64,000 nt of DNA from positions 511,733-575,732 of the forward strand of contig NZ_LRRU01000022.1 of NCBI RefSeq assembly GCF_001641615.1, given 5' to 3'. The notes under the pieces are model-generated. The model had not been told where the DNA came from. It saw only the letters and a list, made by a program, of their open reading frames with translations, and did no database searches. Position 1 is the first letter of the stretch, and every line of letters starts with the position of its first letter. This document shows, one piece after another, positions 8,249 to 17,387 of this stretch. Made by a program: the position numbers and the translations under genes. The stretch is from Pseudoalteromonas gelatinilytica (lineage in GTDB: Bacteria > Pseudomonadota > Gammaproteobacteria > Enterobacterales > Alteromonadaceae).

Positions 8249-8517
8249 TTTTGCAGTTCCTTTTTCTTAGCAACTTGGCTGATCGCTACATCGATGGCCG
8301 TTTGCACTTGTTGCTCCATTCTAATACGTTCTGTTTGCGGTAAATAAAATTCCATATCGACATCGTAACGGATGTAACGGGCAGGCAGTTGGTTTAATAC
8401 GGTGCAGCATAAATCTGCCATAATATCATCACTGTAAGTCGATTCTAAGTTGCGTTTAGTGATGTCTTCGACAACTAATTTTTCATAGTAGTTGTGAATG
8501 TCGTCATGCATTTTCAT
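8245..8517 (-). CDS. ComFB-family protein
   Basis: This 90-residue protein fits the late-competence ComFB family: a helical DIHNYYEKLVVEDI start, a central DIMADLCCTVLNQLPARYIRY segment (the family's D..A..LN.LPPRY signature) and a final helix. ComFB was named from the Bacillus com operon, and its role in Gram-negative bacteria is not established; some cyanobacterial members have been linked to cyclic dinucleotide binding. Two adjacent cysteines sit in the core helix. The start is an ATG followed by a second ATG two codons later. It lies 46 nt after the HDAC gene and is coupled to the YbaM-like gene. Confidence 0.78.
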   Translation of the reverse strand: MKMHDDIHNYYEKLVVEDITKRNLESTYSDDIMADLCCTVLNQLPARYIRYDVDMEFYLPQTERIRMEQQVQTAIDVAISQVAKKKELQK

Positions 8518-8563
8518 ACAAAATAAGCCTAATTAAACAGTCACTTTTAGTGTATACCAAGCT

Positions 8564-9454
8564 TTAAAATAAATCGACAGCCGCCCTAAAAAGCTGACCA
8601 TGAACATCAACCAAACGGCTTACATTTCGTTGATAGCCACCGCCCATGGCTGCAAACACTGGGATTTCTGCTTGCTTTGCTTGGCTTAATACAAAATGGT
8701 CACGCTGGTACACGCCTTCTAAAGTCACTTGAAAGTGTCCTAATTCGTCATCCGAAGCGATGTCTGCGCCAGCGTTATACAAAATGATGTCTGGCTGGTG
8801 GAGTCTAATTGTTAGGGCTAAAGCTTGTTTTACTGTTTCAAGGTATTCAGTATCTGTAGTGCCATGCTCTAAAGCAAAATCGTAGTTTGATTGCTGTTTA
8901 ATTCGCGTGAAGTTTTGCTGACAATGAATAGAGCAGCTAATGATCTGGGGATGTACTTGTGTAACTTCGGCTGTGCCATCACCTTGGTGAACGTCACAGT
9001 CAAAGATTAATACGGTGTCGGCTTGCTCTGTATCAATTAAGTGTGCTGCGGCTATCGCCAAGTCATTGAATATACAAAAACCACTACCATAGCTTGTAAA
9101 AGCATGATGATAACCACCACTTAGATTAAAAGCCGCACCCTGTTGCAAAGCAAACTCAGCGCCTTGAATACTCGCGCCAACAGAGTAAAGTGTTCGTTCA
9201 ACCAATTGAGTGGACCAAGGAAAGCCCATTTTTTTAATTGCTTTGCTATCAAGACTGCCAGTTAAAAAAGCGTCGACATAGTCGGGGTTATGGCACAGAG
9301 TAAGCTGCGCTTTAGTGGCTTGTTGTGGGGTAATGAAGTGCTGATCATCAATAAAGTTGCTGACAAGCTGTTTTAACAAGCGATATTTATCAATGGGAAA
9401 GCGGTGACGCTTTGGTAAAGCTAACGCTGAATAACTTGGATGATAGTAAAACAT
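8564..9454 (-). CDS. Histone-deacetylase-like amidohydrolase
   Basis: This 296-residue protein belongs to the arginase/deacetylase superfamily of Zn-dependent deacetylases (acetoin-utilisation, acetylpolyamine and HDAC group). The catalytic His pair is in GGYHHAF, and the zinc ligands are in IFDCDVHQGDGTA (Asp and His) and NAGADIASDDELG (Asp). The AAMGGGYQRNV end is also conserved. Bacterial relatives remove acetyl groups from small amines or proteins; the substrate here is unknown. It overlaps priC by 1 nt and is the last of four tightly packed genes starting with dinG. Confidence 0.9.
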   Translation of the reverse strand: MFYYHPSYSALALPKRHRFPIDKYRLLKQLVSNFIDDQHFITPQQATKAQLTLCHNPDYVDAFLTGSLDSKAIKKMGFPWSTQLVERTLYSVGASIQGAEFALQQGAAFNLSGGYHHAFTSYGSGFCIFNDLAIAAAHLIDTEQADTVLIFDCDVHQGDGTAEVTQVHPQIISCSIHCQQNFTRIKQQSNYDFALEHGTTDTEYLETVKQALALTIRLHQPDIILYNAGADIASDDELGHFQVTLEGVYQRDHFVLSQAKQAEIPVFAAMGGGYQRNVSRLVDVHGQLFRAAVDLF

Positions 9455-10062
9455 TATCTCAGCTGCTGTTTCTCGACCTGTTGAATTTTGTCTTCAGTGG
9501 CAGAAATGGCTTTACGACAACGACCAAGTCTTGCATGTAAAGCTAATATTTCTTTATTAATTTCAGTTGCTTGTTGTGAATTTGCTGCGTCGAGCTTAAG
9601 CTTTCGCTCTTCGATCATCAAAACTAAGCGGCGTTCAAACTCATGGTTTTGCTTGAGTTCGTCATACAATTCATGAGATGACTGCATGATTTTTTGCACG
9701 GCTTGCTTATAAACCTGTGGCTTTACTTTTGGTTTAAAGCTGTATTTATTTTCTTTAGCCCAAACCGGGGTTGATTTGATCACATTAAACACCGCCTCTA
9801 CCTGAAGGGTAATGCGCTCAAGCGCATATTGATAGGCATGGCGATGCTCAGCTGGCGGCAGGCTGTTAAGCTCATCTTCAATTTCGGTTACATAGTCGGC
9901 CAGCTTCATACTTTTTGTGCTAAACACGGCTTTATCAAACAAACTTGGTTGGGCTTGCATGTAGCGATTTTTCGCAAATAAATTACCTTTATCAAATTGC
10001 ATGGCTAATTGTTTTAGCCGTTCAATTTGTGACCGTAGTTTATCAAAAGCAGTTGATTGCAT
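9454..10062 (-). CDS. priC: Primosomal replication protein PriC
   Basis: This 202-residue, largely helical and basic protein matches PriC: an N-terminal LRSQIERLKQLAMQFD and a C-terminal half with LYDELKQNHEFERRLVLMIEER, the region that contacts SSB and DNA in characterised PriC. PriC reloads DnaB at stalled forks independently of PriA/PriB. It is slightly longer than the E. coli protein (175). Placement behind the helicase gene dinG, and close to a ybaM-like gene as in E. coli, supports the call. Its start directly follows the TSUP gene stop. Confidence 0.85.
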   Translation of the reverse strand: MQSTAFDKLRSQIERLKQLAMQFDKGNLFAKNRYMQAQPSLFDKAVFSTKSMKLADYVTEIEDELNSLPPAEHRHAYQYALERITLQVEAVFNVIKSTPVWAKENKYSFKPKVKPQVYKQAVQKIMQSSHELYDELKQNHEFERRLVLMIEERKLKLDAANSQQATEINKEILALHARLGRCRKAISATEDKIQQVEKQQLR

Positions 10063-10839
10063 TTATAAATAAGCCTCATAGATTAACTTTAATGCTAACA
10101 CTATAACCACAGTGTTAAACACTGGGCGGATCATTTTACCACCAAACTTAATTGCTGAATGTGCACCTAACCATGCACCTAGCATTAAGAAAAAGCCCAT
10201 TGTGATGCCCAGTAAAAAGTTCACATGACCAAGCGCGACGAAGGTGATCAATGAAATAAAGTTTGAAACAAAATTCATTGAACGGGCAAGGCCACAGTTA
10301 AGCAATAAGCTCATTTTATATAATAGGCTATTTGATGCGGTCCAAAAGGTACCAGTACCTGGGCCTGCTAAGCCATCAAAAAAACCAAGTCCGAGACCTT
10401 GCAGCCATTGTTTAACTTTAGTTTTACCATCAAGCTCAGGTAACTCGTTATGCTCAATTGTGCTTAAACTGCCAAATAAACTGTAACAAGCGACTAAAAT
10501 AATCACCACCGGTAGTAATTTATTTAAAAATTCAATACTTAAGTAATCAACCACTAAAGTACCTATGAGTGCACCAATGGCTGTTGCAACAATGGAAGCA
10601 GCCCAAAACCGTGGGTTGAACAACTTTTTACGAAAATACGTTACGCTGGCCGTCAATGAACCAAAACTTGCTGCAAGTTTATTGGTCCCTAAGGTGAGGT
10701 GGGGCGGTAAGCCTGCGGTTAATAGCGCGGGTACTGTTAACATGCCACCACCGCCTGCAATTGCATCGATAAAGCCCGCTGCTAGTGCGACTGCGCATAA
10801 TAGTGCCCAGGTTGTTGGGTCTAAAGCTAATTCAAACAT
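10063..10839 (-). CDS. TSUP (TauE/SafE) family transporter, YfcA-like
   Basis: This 258-residue inner-membrane protein has about eight hydrophobic segments and the TSUP hallmarks: AGFIDAIAGGGGMLTVPALL near residues 20-40 and, in the second half, GFFDGLAGPGTGTFW. Members are proposed to export sulfite, sulfoacetate or other organosulfur anions; YfcA itself is poorly characterised. It overlaps the dinG stop by 1 nt and is followed immediately by priC, so it is cotranscribed with repair genes. No functional link between them is evident. Confidence 0.9.
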   Translation of the reverse strand: MFELALDPTTWALLCAVALAAGFIDAIAGGGGMLTVPALLTAGLPPHLTLGTNKLAASFGSLTASVTYFRKKLFNPRFWAASIVATAIGALIGTLVVDYLSIEFLNKLLPVVIILVACYSLFGSLSTIEHNELPELDGKTKVKQWLQGLGLGFFDGLAGPGTGTFWTASNSLLYKMSLLLNCGLARSMNFVSNFISLITFVALGHVNFLLGITMGFFLMLGAWLGAHSAIKFGGKMIRPVFNTVVIVLALKLIYEAYL

Positions 10840-12914
10840 TAATAATCAATTTGTCTTTTAAAAGGTGGCAAGGTATCGAGCATGGCTTTGCCATATCGCT
10901 TGGTCACTAGTCGGCGATCAAGGATAGTAATGCGACCCTGATCATTTTCTTTGCGCAGCAGTCTACCACAGCTTTGTACTAATTTCTTTGCCGCATCAGG
11001 TACGGTTATCGAAAGAAACGGGTTGCCACCTTTACTTTGCACAAACTCAGCCTGAGCTTCTTCTATTGGTGAGGTAGGCACCGCAAATGGAATTTTTGTT
11101 ATTACCAGGTTTTCTAAGTACTTACCTGGTAAATCAAGACCTTCAGATAAACTTTGAGTGCCAAATAAATAGCTAGCACGGCCTAAATCTACATTGGCTT
11201 TATGTTTTTTCAACAGTGTTTCACGAGACATTTCACCTTGCACTAAGATCTCAATTCCTTTGCTACGCAGCGCTTTAACAACATGATCCATTTGCCAATA
11301 AGAGGCAAACAACACTAAATTAGCTTTTTTATCATCAAGGAACTTAGGTAATTGCTCAGCCAAGTGGTCGCTAAACGCTTTATCGGTCGGCTCAATATGA
11401 CTTGCAGGAATATGCAACGTCGCTTGTTTTGGGTAATCAAACGGAGAAGGGACTTTTATGTATTTTACGCCTTCTTCTTTGGCAAGACCGCATTCATAGG
11501 CAAAGTGATCAAATGAACCCAATGCAGTTAAGGTGGCTGAACAAAGTACGGCACCCGCACATTGATTCCATAATTTATCTTTTAGGTAATAGCCAACTTC
11601 AATAGGGCAATCACTGAGTAAATGGTCGTGATGGTTCTTATATTCCAAGCGTTTTATCCATCGCGCATGGGGAATACCTTCGCCTTTTGTGGCGTAGCTA
11701 AACCACAGCTTGTTCAATAACTCTAAGCGATTAATGTACTGACCACTTTCAGCCAAGATTGGATCAGCCACATAAGGTTTTATATCGCCATCACTTACGT
11801 CTTGAACTAAGGTGTCATGCATCTTGTTGAGTGCTCTTAGGGCATCAAGGGTGGCATCGCTAATATCTTTTGCTTTGGCATGTAAAGAAGCAGGGATTTC
11901 ACCATGTTCAAAACGATAGGTGTCATCACTGTTATAATTAAAGTCTGCGTTATCAAGAATATCACGCACCACTTTTAAGTTTTTACCAGCATCATTGATA
12001 CTGTCACTGAGCTTAAAATTTTGCCCAATCGCTTTTTGACCTACGAGCACATTAGCCATTTTACCAGCAAATTTAACCAGCTTGTCGAGCCAATCTATGG
12101 TGCCTTTAATGGTTGCTGCAGCAGAAGAAAAATCGCGGGTGATGTGCGCTAAATGGTGCGCTTCATCGATTACATAAATCGTATCGTCAGGTTCAGGTAG
12201 AATTTTACCGCCACCCAAATCAAGATCAGCCAGTAATAGAGAATGGTTGATCACTAGCACATCCATTTGCATCAGACGCTGACGCGCCATATGAAAAGGG
12301 CAGAGCTGATGAGCGCGCATTTGTCGTTGGCATGAGTGCTTATCACAGGCAATTAAATTCCACACTTTATCAGGAATAGTATCAGCCCAGCTATCGCGGT
12401 CGCCTTGCCATTGCTTTTTTGAATAAGCATCATAAAGTTGCTTTAAGCATTTGGTTTCCATATCTGAAAGCGGCGATGATAGGGTCGGCATAAACTCCAT
12501 TTGCGTTTGACTGTCGCCATTTACAGCAGCACTGAGTTTTTGTGCGCAGATATAACGCTGTCGACCTTTCACTAAATCAAACTTAATGTCGAGGCCAGAG
12601 TGCTCTTTAAAAAAAGGCAGCTCCTTACTAATTAACTGCTCTTGAAGGGCAACGGTTGCCGTCGAAATCACTAATTTCTTTTTCTTGGCCATCGCCAAAG
12701 GCAATGCCCCTAGACAATACGCCAGCGACTTGCCGGTGCCGGTGCCTGCTTCAATAACACAAATTCGTTGGCTCTTGTGATATTCGCCAGCCAGCGTTTT
12801 TGCAATTTCGGCAACTAAATAGTTCTGGCTGCTTCGAGGGCGGTAATCGGTGAGGTTATCAGCAACATGCTTATGAATTTGCCGAATTGTTTTTTTTAAA
12901 GAGTCAGAAAGCAT
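10839..12914 (-). CDS. dinG: ATP-dependent DNA helicase DinG
   Basis: DinG (691 residues; E. coli 716) is an XPD-like 5'-3' helicase that unwinds R-loops, D-loops and G-quadruplexes. The Walker A box is EAGTGTGKSLAY near residue 55 and the DEAH box is VIDEAHHLAH near residue 248. Four cysteines for the 4Fe-4S cluster are visible: one in RYICAQK and three in ACDKHSC...LCPF. Motif VI (QSCGRLLRKENDQGRI) lies near the end. A LexA-like operator lies 19-34 bp before the start codon. It heads the operon with the TSUP transporter, priC and the HDAC-like gene. Confidence 0.97.
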   Translation of the reverse strand: MLSDSLKKTIRQIHKHVADNLTDYRPRSSQNYLVAEIAKTLAGEYHKSQRICVIEAGTGTGKSLAYCLGALPLAMAKKKKLVISTATVALQEQLISKELPFFKEHSGLDIKFDLVKGRQRYICAQKLSAAVNGDSQTQMEFMPTLSSPLSDMETKCLKQLYDAYSKKQWQGDRDSWADTIPDKVWNLIACDKHSCQRQMRAHQLCPFHMARQRLMQMDVLVINHSLLLADLDLGGGKILPEPDDTIYVIDEAHHLAHITRDFSSAAATIKGTIDWLDKLVKFAGKMANVLVGQKAIGQNFKLSDSINDAGKNLKVVRDILDNADFNYNSDDTYRFEHGEIPASLHAKAKDISDATLDALRALNKMHDTLVQDVSDGDIKPYVADPILAESGQYINRLELLNKLWFSYATKGEGIPHARWIKRLEYKNHHDHLLSDCPIEVGYYLKDKLWNQCAGAVLCSATLTALGSFDHFAYECGLAKEEGVKYIKVPSPFDYPKQATLHIPASHIEPTDKAFSDHLAEQLPKFLDDKKANLVLFASYWQMDHVVKALRSKGIEILVQGEMSRETLLKKHKANVDLGRASYLFGTQSLSEGLDLPGKYLENLVITKIPFAVPTSPIEEAQAEFVQSKGGNPFLSITVPDAAKKLVQSCGRLLRKENDQGRITILDRRLVTKRYGKAMLDTLPPFKRQIDY

Positions 12915-12932
12915 GCCCAGAAAACCTAAAGT

Positions 12933-12948
12933 ATGTATATAATTACAG
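12933..12948 (-). promoter_or_regulatory. Probable LexA box of dinG
   Basis: On the minus strand the sequence CTGTAATTATATACAT matches the gammaproteobacterial SOS box (CTGT, 8 AT-rich bases, ACAG) except for its last base. It lies 19 bp upstream of the dinG ATG. dinG is a known LexA target in E. coli, so the position fits. LexA itself is not encoded in this window. Confidence 0.6.
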
Positions 12949-12999
12949 TAATGAATTTTAGAGATTTAACTGGGCAACTACAAGCGACTTGTTCGATTA

Positions 13000-14715
13000 T
13001 TATTTTAGAAGCTTTAACAGGGGCTCGAGGTGAACTTTATAGTTTGACCACTGAGTTAGAGCATCTTTGTAAATCGGTTGCCTTACTTGTTCAGAACTTG
13101 GCGTCATTATTGGACGTTGGTGATTATAAAAATTAATACAGTTTTCATGCATCTCTAAATTGCAATGACGTAGTAATTCAGCCACCGTATTGGAAAAATC
13201 ATTAACCAAGTTTTGATAATCGACTGTATAAATTTCGCCAGCATAGAGCGTGTCCCAGTGTGACATTAAGTCTGTATAATCATTTATGTATTGTGCAAGG
13301 GATGTGAAATCGTAGCTATAAGCATGTCCCTCTGAAAAAGAGTGTTTGTATAAACTCCATGCTGTTGCGGCTTTATCTCGCGTAACTTCGAGTATTTTAG
13401 CGTTCGGGAATAGGGTTTTTATCAATGCAATATGATGGAAGTTTGTGGGTTGTTTATCGATAAATAGCTTATTTTCTCCGCGTAACGGGGCAATAAAGTT
13501 CATGTATCTTGCGGCATAATGTGCTTTATCCTTATCAGAAAGTTCATCAAGCCCATAAGGCATAGCTGAGCGCTTTTTACTCTCGAGCTCGCGCGCAATT
13601 GCATTAATTTCAGTTAGTTCATAACTTGCATCAACATCAGGGTGACTTGCTAAAATTTGCTCAACTAAGGTAGAGCCACTACGCGGTAAGCTGACGATAA
13701 AAATCAGTTGTACAGAGTCATCAGAGTTATTGTTAGCAACTGGTTTTTCCGTTAGGTGTTTTTTGCAGCGAGAGTAGAAATCGCTAGGCTTGTATGGCGT
13801 TAATGACTTTTGTATACGGTTTGCTTTATCTAACATTGCAAATGATAAGCTGAAGTTTCCTTGTTGCTCATACGCTTTTGCAAGCGAAAAGTAGAATTGG
13901 GCACTATTTAGGTGTGGTTTAGCAGCTTGTGTGAGCTGCTCTAGGTTACTGATATCTTCGTTGTCAAAAACGTATGTCTTTAAGTTTGCCAAATTCCAAT
14001 AAGCCTCACCTAGTTTATTATCTAGTTGCAGCGATTGTTTATAGTGATTAATTGCAAGCTCAGTATTACCTTTTATTTTTTCTATGTTGCCAATGCGAAG
14101 GTGGCATTGGGCTGGGTAATAATTTGCATCGAGTAACTTGTTATAGATGGCTGAGGCTTGATCAAACTGCATCAATTTTACATGAGCGATCGCTAATAAG
14201 CTCTCTATATATAATGTCGGTGAAGGAATCGACGAGCGGTAAAAAGAGATTAGCTCATTAAATTGTTTGGTAGTCAGTAAGGCTTGACAGTAGTTTTCTA
14301 TAACAGCTTGTTTTTGCGAGTTGTTTTCAAGGTTATGCTTTGATATTGCCAAGTGCGCTTTACTATCACCTACTTTAAAGGCAATGTCAGCTAGCGTTTC
14401 AAGTGCTCTATATTCATTAGGTACTAATTGTAATAATTGCTGGATGATTTGCTGTGCTTGCTGAGGGTTTTGATTGTTTAACTGTTGTTTCGCAGTTTCT
14501 AGTTGTTTATTAAACCAATAGATCATTTCATACTGTTTTAATGCACTTTGCTGTTGTTCATGCTCTTGAAGTCGTTTGTGAATATCAGCGAGTAAGGCCC
14601 AGCCATCATGGTATTCAGGATGTTGATTAAGTATTTCTAGCAACATTGCCTTGGCTTTATCTGGTTCTGTAGCAACGAGTGTTTTTGCGGTATTAATCGC
14701 ATCAATAGGGCTCAT
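13000..14715 (-). CDS. TPR-repeat sulfotransferase (copy A)
   Basis: This 571-residue protein has TPR repeats over roughly the first 310 residues and a sulfotransferase domain after that. The PAPS 5'-phosphosulfate loop is IVSLPRSGSTLVEQIL near residues 340-355, and the LFPNAKILEVTRDKAATAWSLY region matches the 3'-phosphate-binding segment. It would transfer sulfate from PAPS to an unknown acceptor, with the TPRs probably binding a protein or peptide partner. No signal peptide is seen, so it acts in the cytoplasm. A similar protein is encoded at 20.3-22.0 kb and a TPR oxygenase-like protein at 22.0-23.8 kb. Its leader shares a motif with that oxygenase gene. Confidence 0.88.
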   Translation of the reverse strand: MSPIDAINTAKTLVATEPDKAKAMLLEILNQHPEYHDGWALLADIHKRLQEHEQQQSALKQYEMIYWFNKQLETAKQQLNNQNPQQAQQIIQQLLQLVPNEYRALETLADIAFKVGDSKAHLAISKHNLENNSQKQAVIENYCQALLTTKQFNELISFYRSSIPSPTLYIESLLAIAHVKLMQFDQASAIYNKLLDANYYPAQCHLRIGNIEKIKGNTELAINHYKQSLQLDNKLGEAYWNLANLKTYVFDNEDISNLEQLTQAAKPHLNSAQFYFSLAKAYEQQGNFSLSFAMLDKANRIQKSLTPYKPSDFYSRCKKHLTEKPVANNNSDDSVQLIFIVSLPRSGSTLVEQILASHPDVDASYELTEINAIARELESKKRSAMPYGLDELSDKDKAHYAARYMNFIAPLRGENKLFIDKQPTNFHHIALIKTLFPNAKILEVTRDKAATAWSLYKHSFSEGHAYSYDFTSLAQYINDYTDLMSHWDTLYAGEIYTVDYQNLVNDFSNTVAELLRHCNLEMHENCINFYNHQRPIMTPSSEQVRQPIYKDALTQWSNYKVHLEPLLKLLK

Positions 14716-14730
14716 AATTGGCTCTTATAA

Positions 14731-14754
14731 TTTTATGTTGTTAGGGTGTACTAT
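14731..14754 (-). promoter_or_regulatory. Leader motif shared with the TPR 2OG oxygenase gene
   Basis: Upstream of the TPR sulfotransferase start, the minus strand reads TATAGTACACCCTAACAACA followed by TAAAA. The region before the TPR oxygenase gene (about 23826-23847) reads nearly the same: TAGCGTACACCCTGTTAACA followed by TAAAA. TATAGT could be a -10 element here. A common promoter or regulator site is inferred from only two instances. Confidence 0.4.
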
Positions 14755-14783
14755 ACCCCTTCCGTGATAGATATTTGAAGTAA

Positions 14784-17132
14784 ATGGTTACAGATACAGG
14801 TTTTATCCTTTCTAAAGAAGCGTTTGATAGCTCATCAGGGGTTAGTTTCGTGTTTTGGCTTTGGTGTGAGCATGGCCCTTTAAAAGTGCATGTTGAGCAT
14901 CAAGAAGTGGTTTTCTTCATTCCTGAAAATCAAGTGTCTGCAGCAACGCGGTTATTAAAAAGTCAAAACATTCATGTTCGTTTTGCCGATGCAAAGTTAA
15001 GAAACTTCCAAAATCAATCGGTGATCTGTTGTTATTTCAAATCATTAAAAGACTACTACCGTGCCATTAAGATTTTAAAAAGTTCACACATATTGCTGTT
15101 TGAAGATGATGTCAGGCCAATTGACAGATTTTTGATGGAACGTTTCATTAAAGGATCAGTTTGGGTTAAAGGGGAAGTTCAAACTCGCCGTGGCTATAGA
15201 TTGTTAACAAACGCAAAATTAAAACCAAACAATGAATTTAGGCCTTATTTTAAACATATTTCTATTGATATTGAGTGTAATGGGGAAGGCGTACTATTTT
15301 CTATTGGCTTAGTCGGAGACGGCATAGACAAAGTGTTAATGATAGGGCGCCCAGAGCCTACCCCAGATCTAGATTATCAAATTAACTGGTGTGAAGATGA
15401 AATAGACCTGCTTTCTCAATTTGAGACTGAGATCCAGCGAATTGACCCTGACGTATTGATTGGCTGGAACGTGATTGAGTTTGACTTTCGTGTCCTTCAC
15501 GCAAGAGCTGAGGCACTTGGCCTTTCGTTAAAGCTCGGACGCAATAAAGAAAAGCTACGTGTACGGGAAGGAAATATCACCCGCATAACAATACCTGGTC
15601 GCGTAGTTGTTGATGGTATTGATACACTAAAAAACGCCACTTATCATTACGACAGTTTTAGCCTTGCTAATGTAGCAAGTATTGAGCTTGGCGAAGAAAA
15701 GCTGATCAGCACAGATAATCGCCTAGAAGAAATTATTCGCCAGTTTAATGAAGACAAACTGTCTCTTGCTAATTACAACAGACAAGACTGTATTTTAGTT
15801 CTGCAGATTTTTGAGAAATTAAAGTTACTCGATTTTGCCGTTGTAAGAAGCCAACTCACCGGACTTGAGTTAGAAAGAATGGGTGGCTCAGTAGCGGCCT
15901 TTACTAACCTTTATTTGCCGCTCTTACATAGAAGTGGCTTTGTCGCCCCTAATTTAGGCGATCATGGGTTAAGTTTTGACAGTCCAGGTGGTTATGTCAT
16001 GTCATCGCAACCTGGTCTGTATAAAAATATCTTGGTGCTTGATTATAAAAGTCTGTATCCATCAATAATGCGCACATTTTGTATCGACCCACTTGGCCTT
16101 ATTGAAGGGTTAAAAAAACCACAGAGTGCGATAGAGGGATTTAATCAGGCGCTGTTCTCACGAACTGAACATCACCTTCCTGAATTGATAAGAGAGCTTG
16201 CTGCAACGAGACAAATTGCAAAAGACGATAACAACCCTATGTTATCGCAAGCGATCAAAATTATTATGAATAGTTTATATGGTGTACTTGGTTCAAAAGG
16301 CTGCCGCTTCTATGACCCTCGATTGTCGAGTTCTATTACCCTTCGTGGCCATGAAATCATGCAAACAACGAAAAAATGGATAGAAGAGTGGGGTTATGAA
16401 GTCATTTATGGTGATACTGATTCGACGTTTGTGAAGCTTGATGATGATCTAAACTCACTAAACTGTAATGAAATCGGTACGAAACTGGCAGGAAAAATTA
16501 ACAAACGCTGGCAGCTCGTTTTGCAGCAAGACTATAAAATAGACAGTTTCTTAGAAATTGAGTACGAAACCCACTACAGCCCATTTTTTATGCCCACAAT
16601 TAGAGGCAAAACAATGGGTTCAAAAAAGCGCTATGTAGGAAAAGTCGAAAAAAATGGCACTTCAGAATTGGTCTTCAAAGGTATGGAAACTGTTCGAAGT
16701 GATTGGACTGAACTTGCCCATAAGTTTCAAACAGAATTATTTGAGATTTTATTCGGCGAAAATTATAGCCAAGAATTAATAATTCAAACCTTTGATAAAT
16801 ATGTTAAAAAACTCTATGCGGGTGAATTCGACGCCATGTTAGTTTACCGAAAACGCTTAGGTCAGCATTTAACTGATTATCAAAAAAATATCCCTCCCCA
16901 TGTAAAAGCAGCGAAACAACATTTAGCTGATAATCCCCATCTTACCTTTCAACGCGGTCAGATAATTGAATATGTTTACACCGCTACTGGCGCTGAGTAC
17001 TACAACGGGCAACATAATTACGATTATGGCATTTATGTTAATAAGCAATTATTGCCAATAGCTGAAATGATTGTTGTTAATTTAGGTACTAAGATTGCGC
17101 CGCTAAGTGACCGTCAGATACAGCTTTTTTAG
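14784..17132 (+). CDS. polB: DNA polymerase II, PolB
   Basis: This family-B polymerase has 782 residues (E. coli Pol II 783). The 3'-5' exonuclease motif I is SIDIECNGEG near residue 160 and motif II is IGWNVIEFDFRVL. In the polymerase domain, motif A is DYKSLYPSIMRTF near residue 420, motif B is IIMNSLYGVLGS and motif C is YGDTDSTF near residue 545. Pol II is a damage-tolerance and restart polymerase. ATG 14784 is preceded by a weak GAAG. polB is SOS-controlled in E. coli, but no clear LexA box was found in the 68-nt gap shared with the divergent TPR sulfotransferase gene. Confidence 0.97.
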   Translation: MVTDTGFILSKEAFDSSSGVSFVFWLWCEHGPLKVHVEHQEVVFFIPENQVSAATRLLKSQNIHVRFADAKLRNFQNQSVICCYFKSLKDYYRAIKILKSSHILLFEDDVRPIDRFLMERFIKGSVWVKGEVQTRRGYRLLTNAKLKPNNEFRPYFKHISIDIECNGEGVLFSIGLVGDGIDKVLMIGRPEPTPDLDYQINWCEDEIDLLSQFETEIQRIDPDVLIGWNVIEFDFRVLHARAEALGLSLKLGRNKEKLRVREGNITRITIPGRVVVDGIDTLKNATYHYDSFSLANVASIELGEEKLISTDNRLEEIIRQFNEDKLSLANYNRQDCILVLQIFEKLKLLDFAVVRSQLTGLELERMGGSVAAFTNLYLPLLHRSGFVAPNLGDHGLSFDSPGGYVMSSQPGLYKNILVLDYKSLYPSIMRTFCIDPLGLIEGLKKPQSAIEGFNQALFSRTEHHLPELIRELAATRQIAKDDNNPMLSQAIKIIMNSLYGVLGSKGCRFYDPRLSSSITLRGHEIMQTTKKWIEEWGYEVIYGDTDSTFVKLDDDLNSLNCNEIGTKLAGKINKRWQLVLQQDYKIDSFLEIEYETHYSPFFMPTIRGKTMGSKKRYVGKVEKNGTSELVFKGMETVRSDWTELAHKFQTELFEILFGENYSQELIIQTFDKYVKKLYAGEFDAMLVYRKRLGQHLTDYQKNIPPHVKAAKQHLADNPHLTFQRGQIIEYVYTATGAEYYNGQHNYDYGIYVNKQLLPIAEMIVVNLGTKIAPLSDRQIQLF

Positions 17133-17290
17133 AAAAATTAACATTTTTTTGACTGTTTATTGCGATGAATGATCGATAAGCTCGGTTTAAACGCTTATTT
17201 GTGTGTTTTTTGTTCATAAAACAAGAAAAAGTAAACTTTTTGGTGCTTCATTAAAAAATTGTAAATAAAGGGCTGGATATTTTGTTTTAT

Positions 17291-17341
17291 TTGTTTATTA
17301 TTTGTTTGTCGCAGTCCTGATGCGATACAAATAATAAACAA
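17291..17341. promoter_or_regulatory. Strong inverted repeat before TonB receptor 1
   Basis: Two identical 15-bp arms (TTGTTTATTATTTGT at 17291-17305 and its complement at 17327-17341) enclose a second 5-bp stem (TCGCA/TGCGA) around the loop GTCCTGA. The structure ends 46 nt before the receptor ATG. It may be a 5'-UTR hairpin or an operator for a dimeric repressor. It has no U-tract directed at the receptor, so it does not look like a simple terminator of polB. Confidence 0.7.
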
Positions 17342-17387
17342 GCTTATGCTAAATATAGCCACAATATAGTGGTCCAGGGAGAATCAA

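Noticed and set aside
14716..14783. A LexA box for polB
   Set aside because: The gap has GGGTGTACTATACCC, which is partly symmetric but does not fit CTGT-N8-ACAG.
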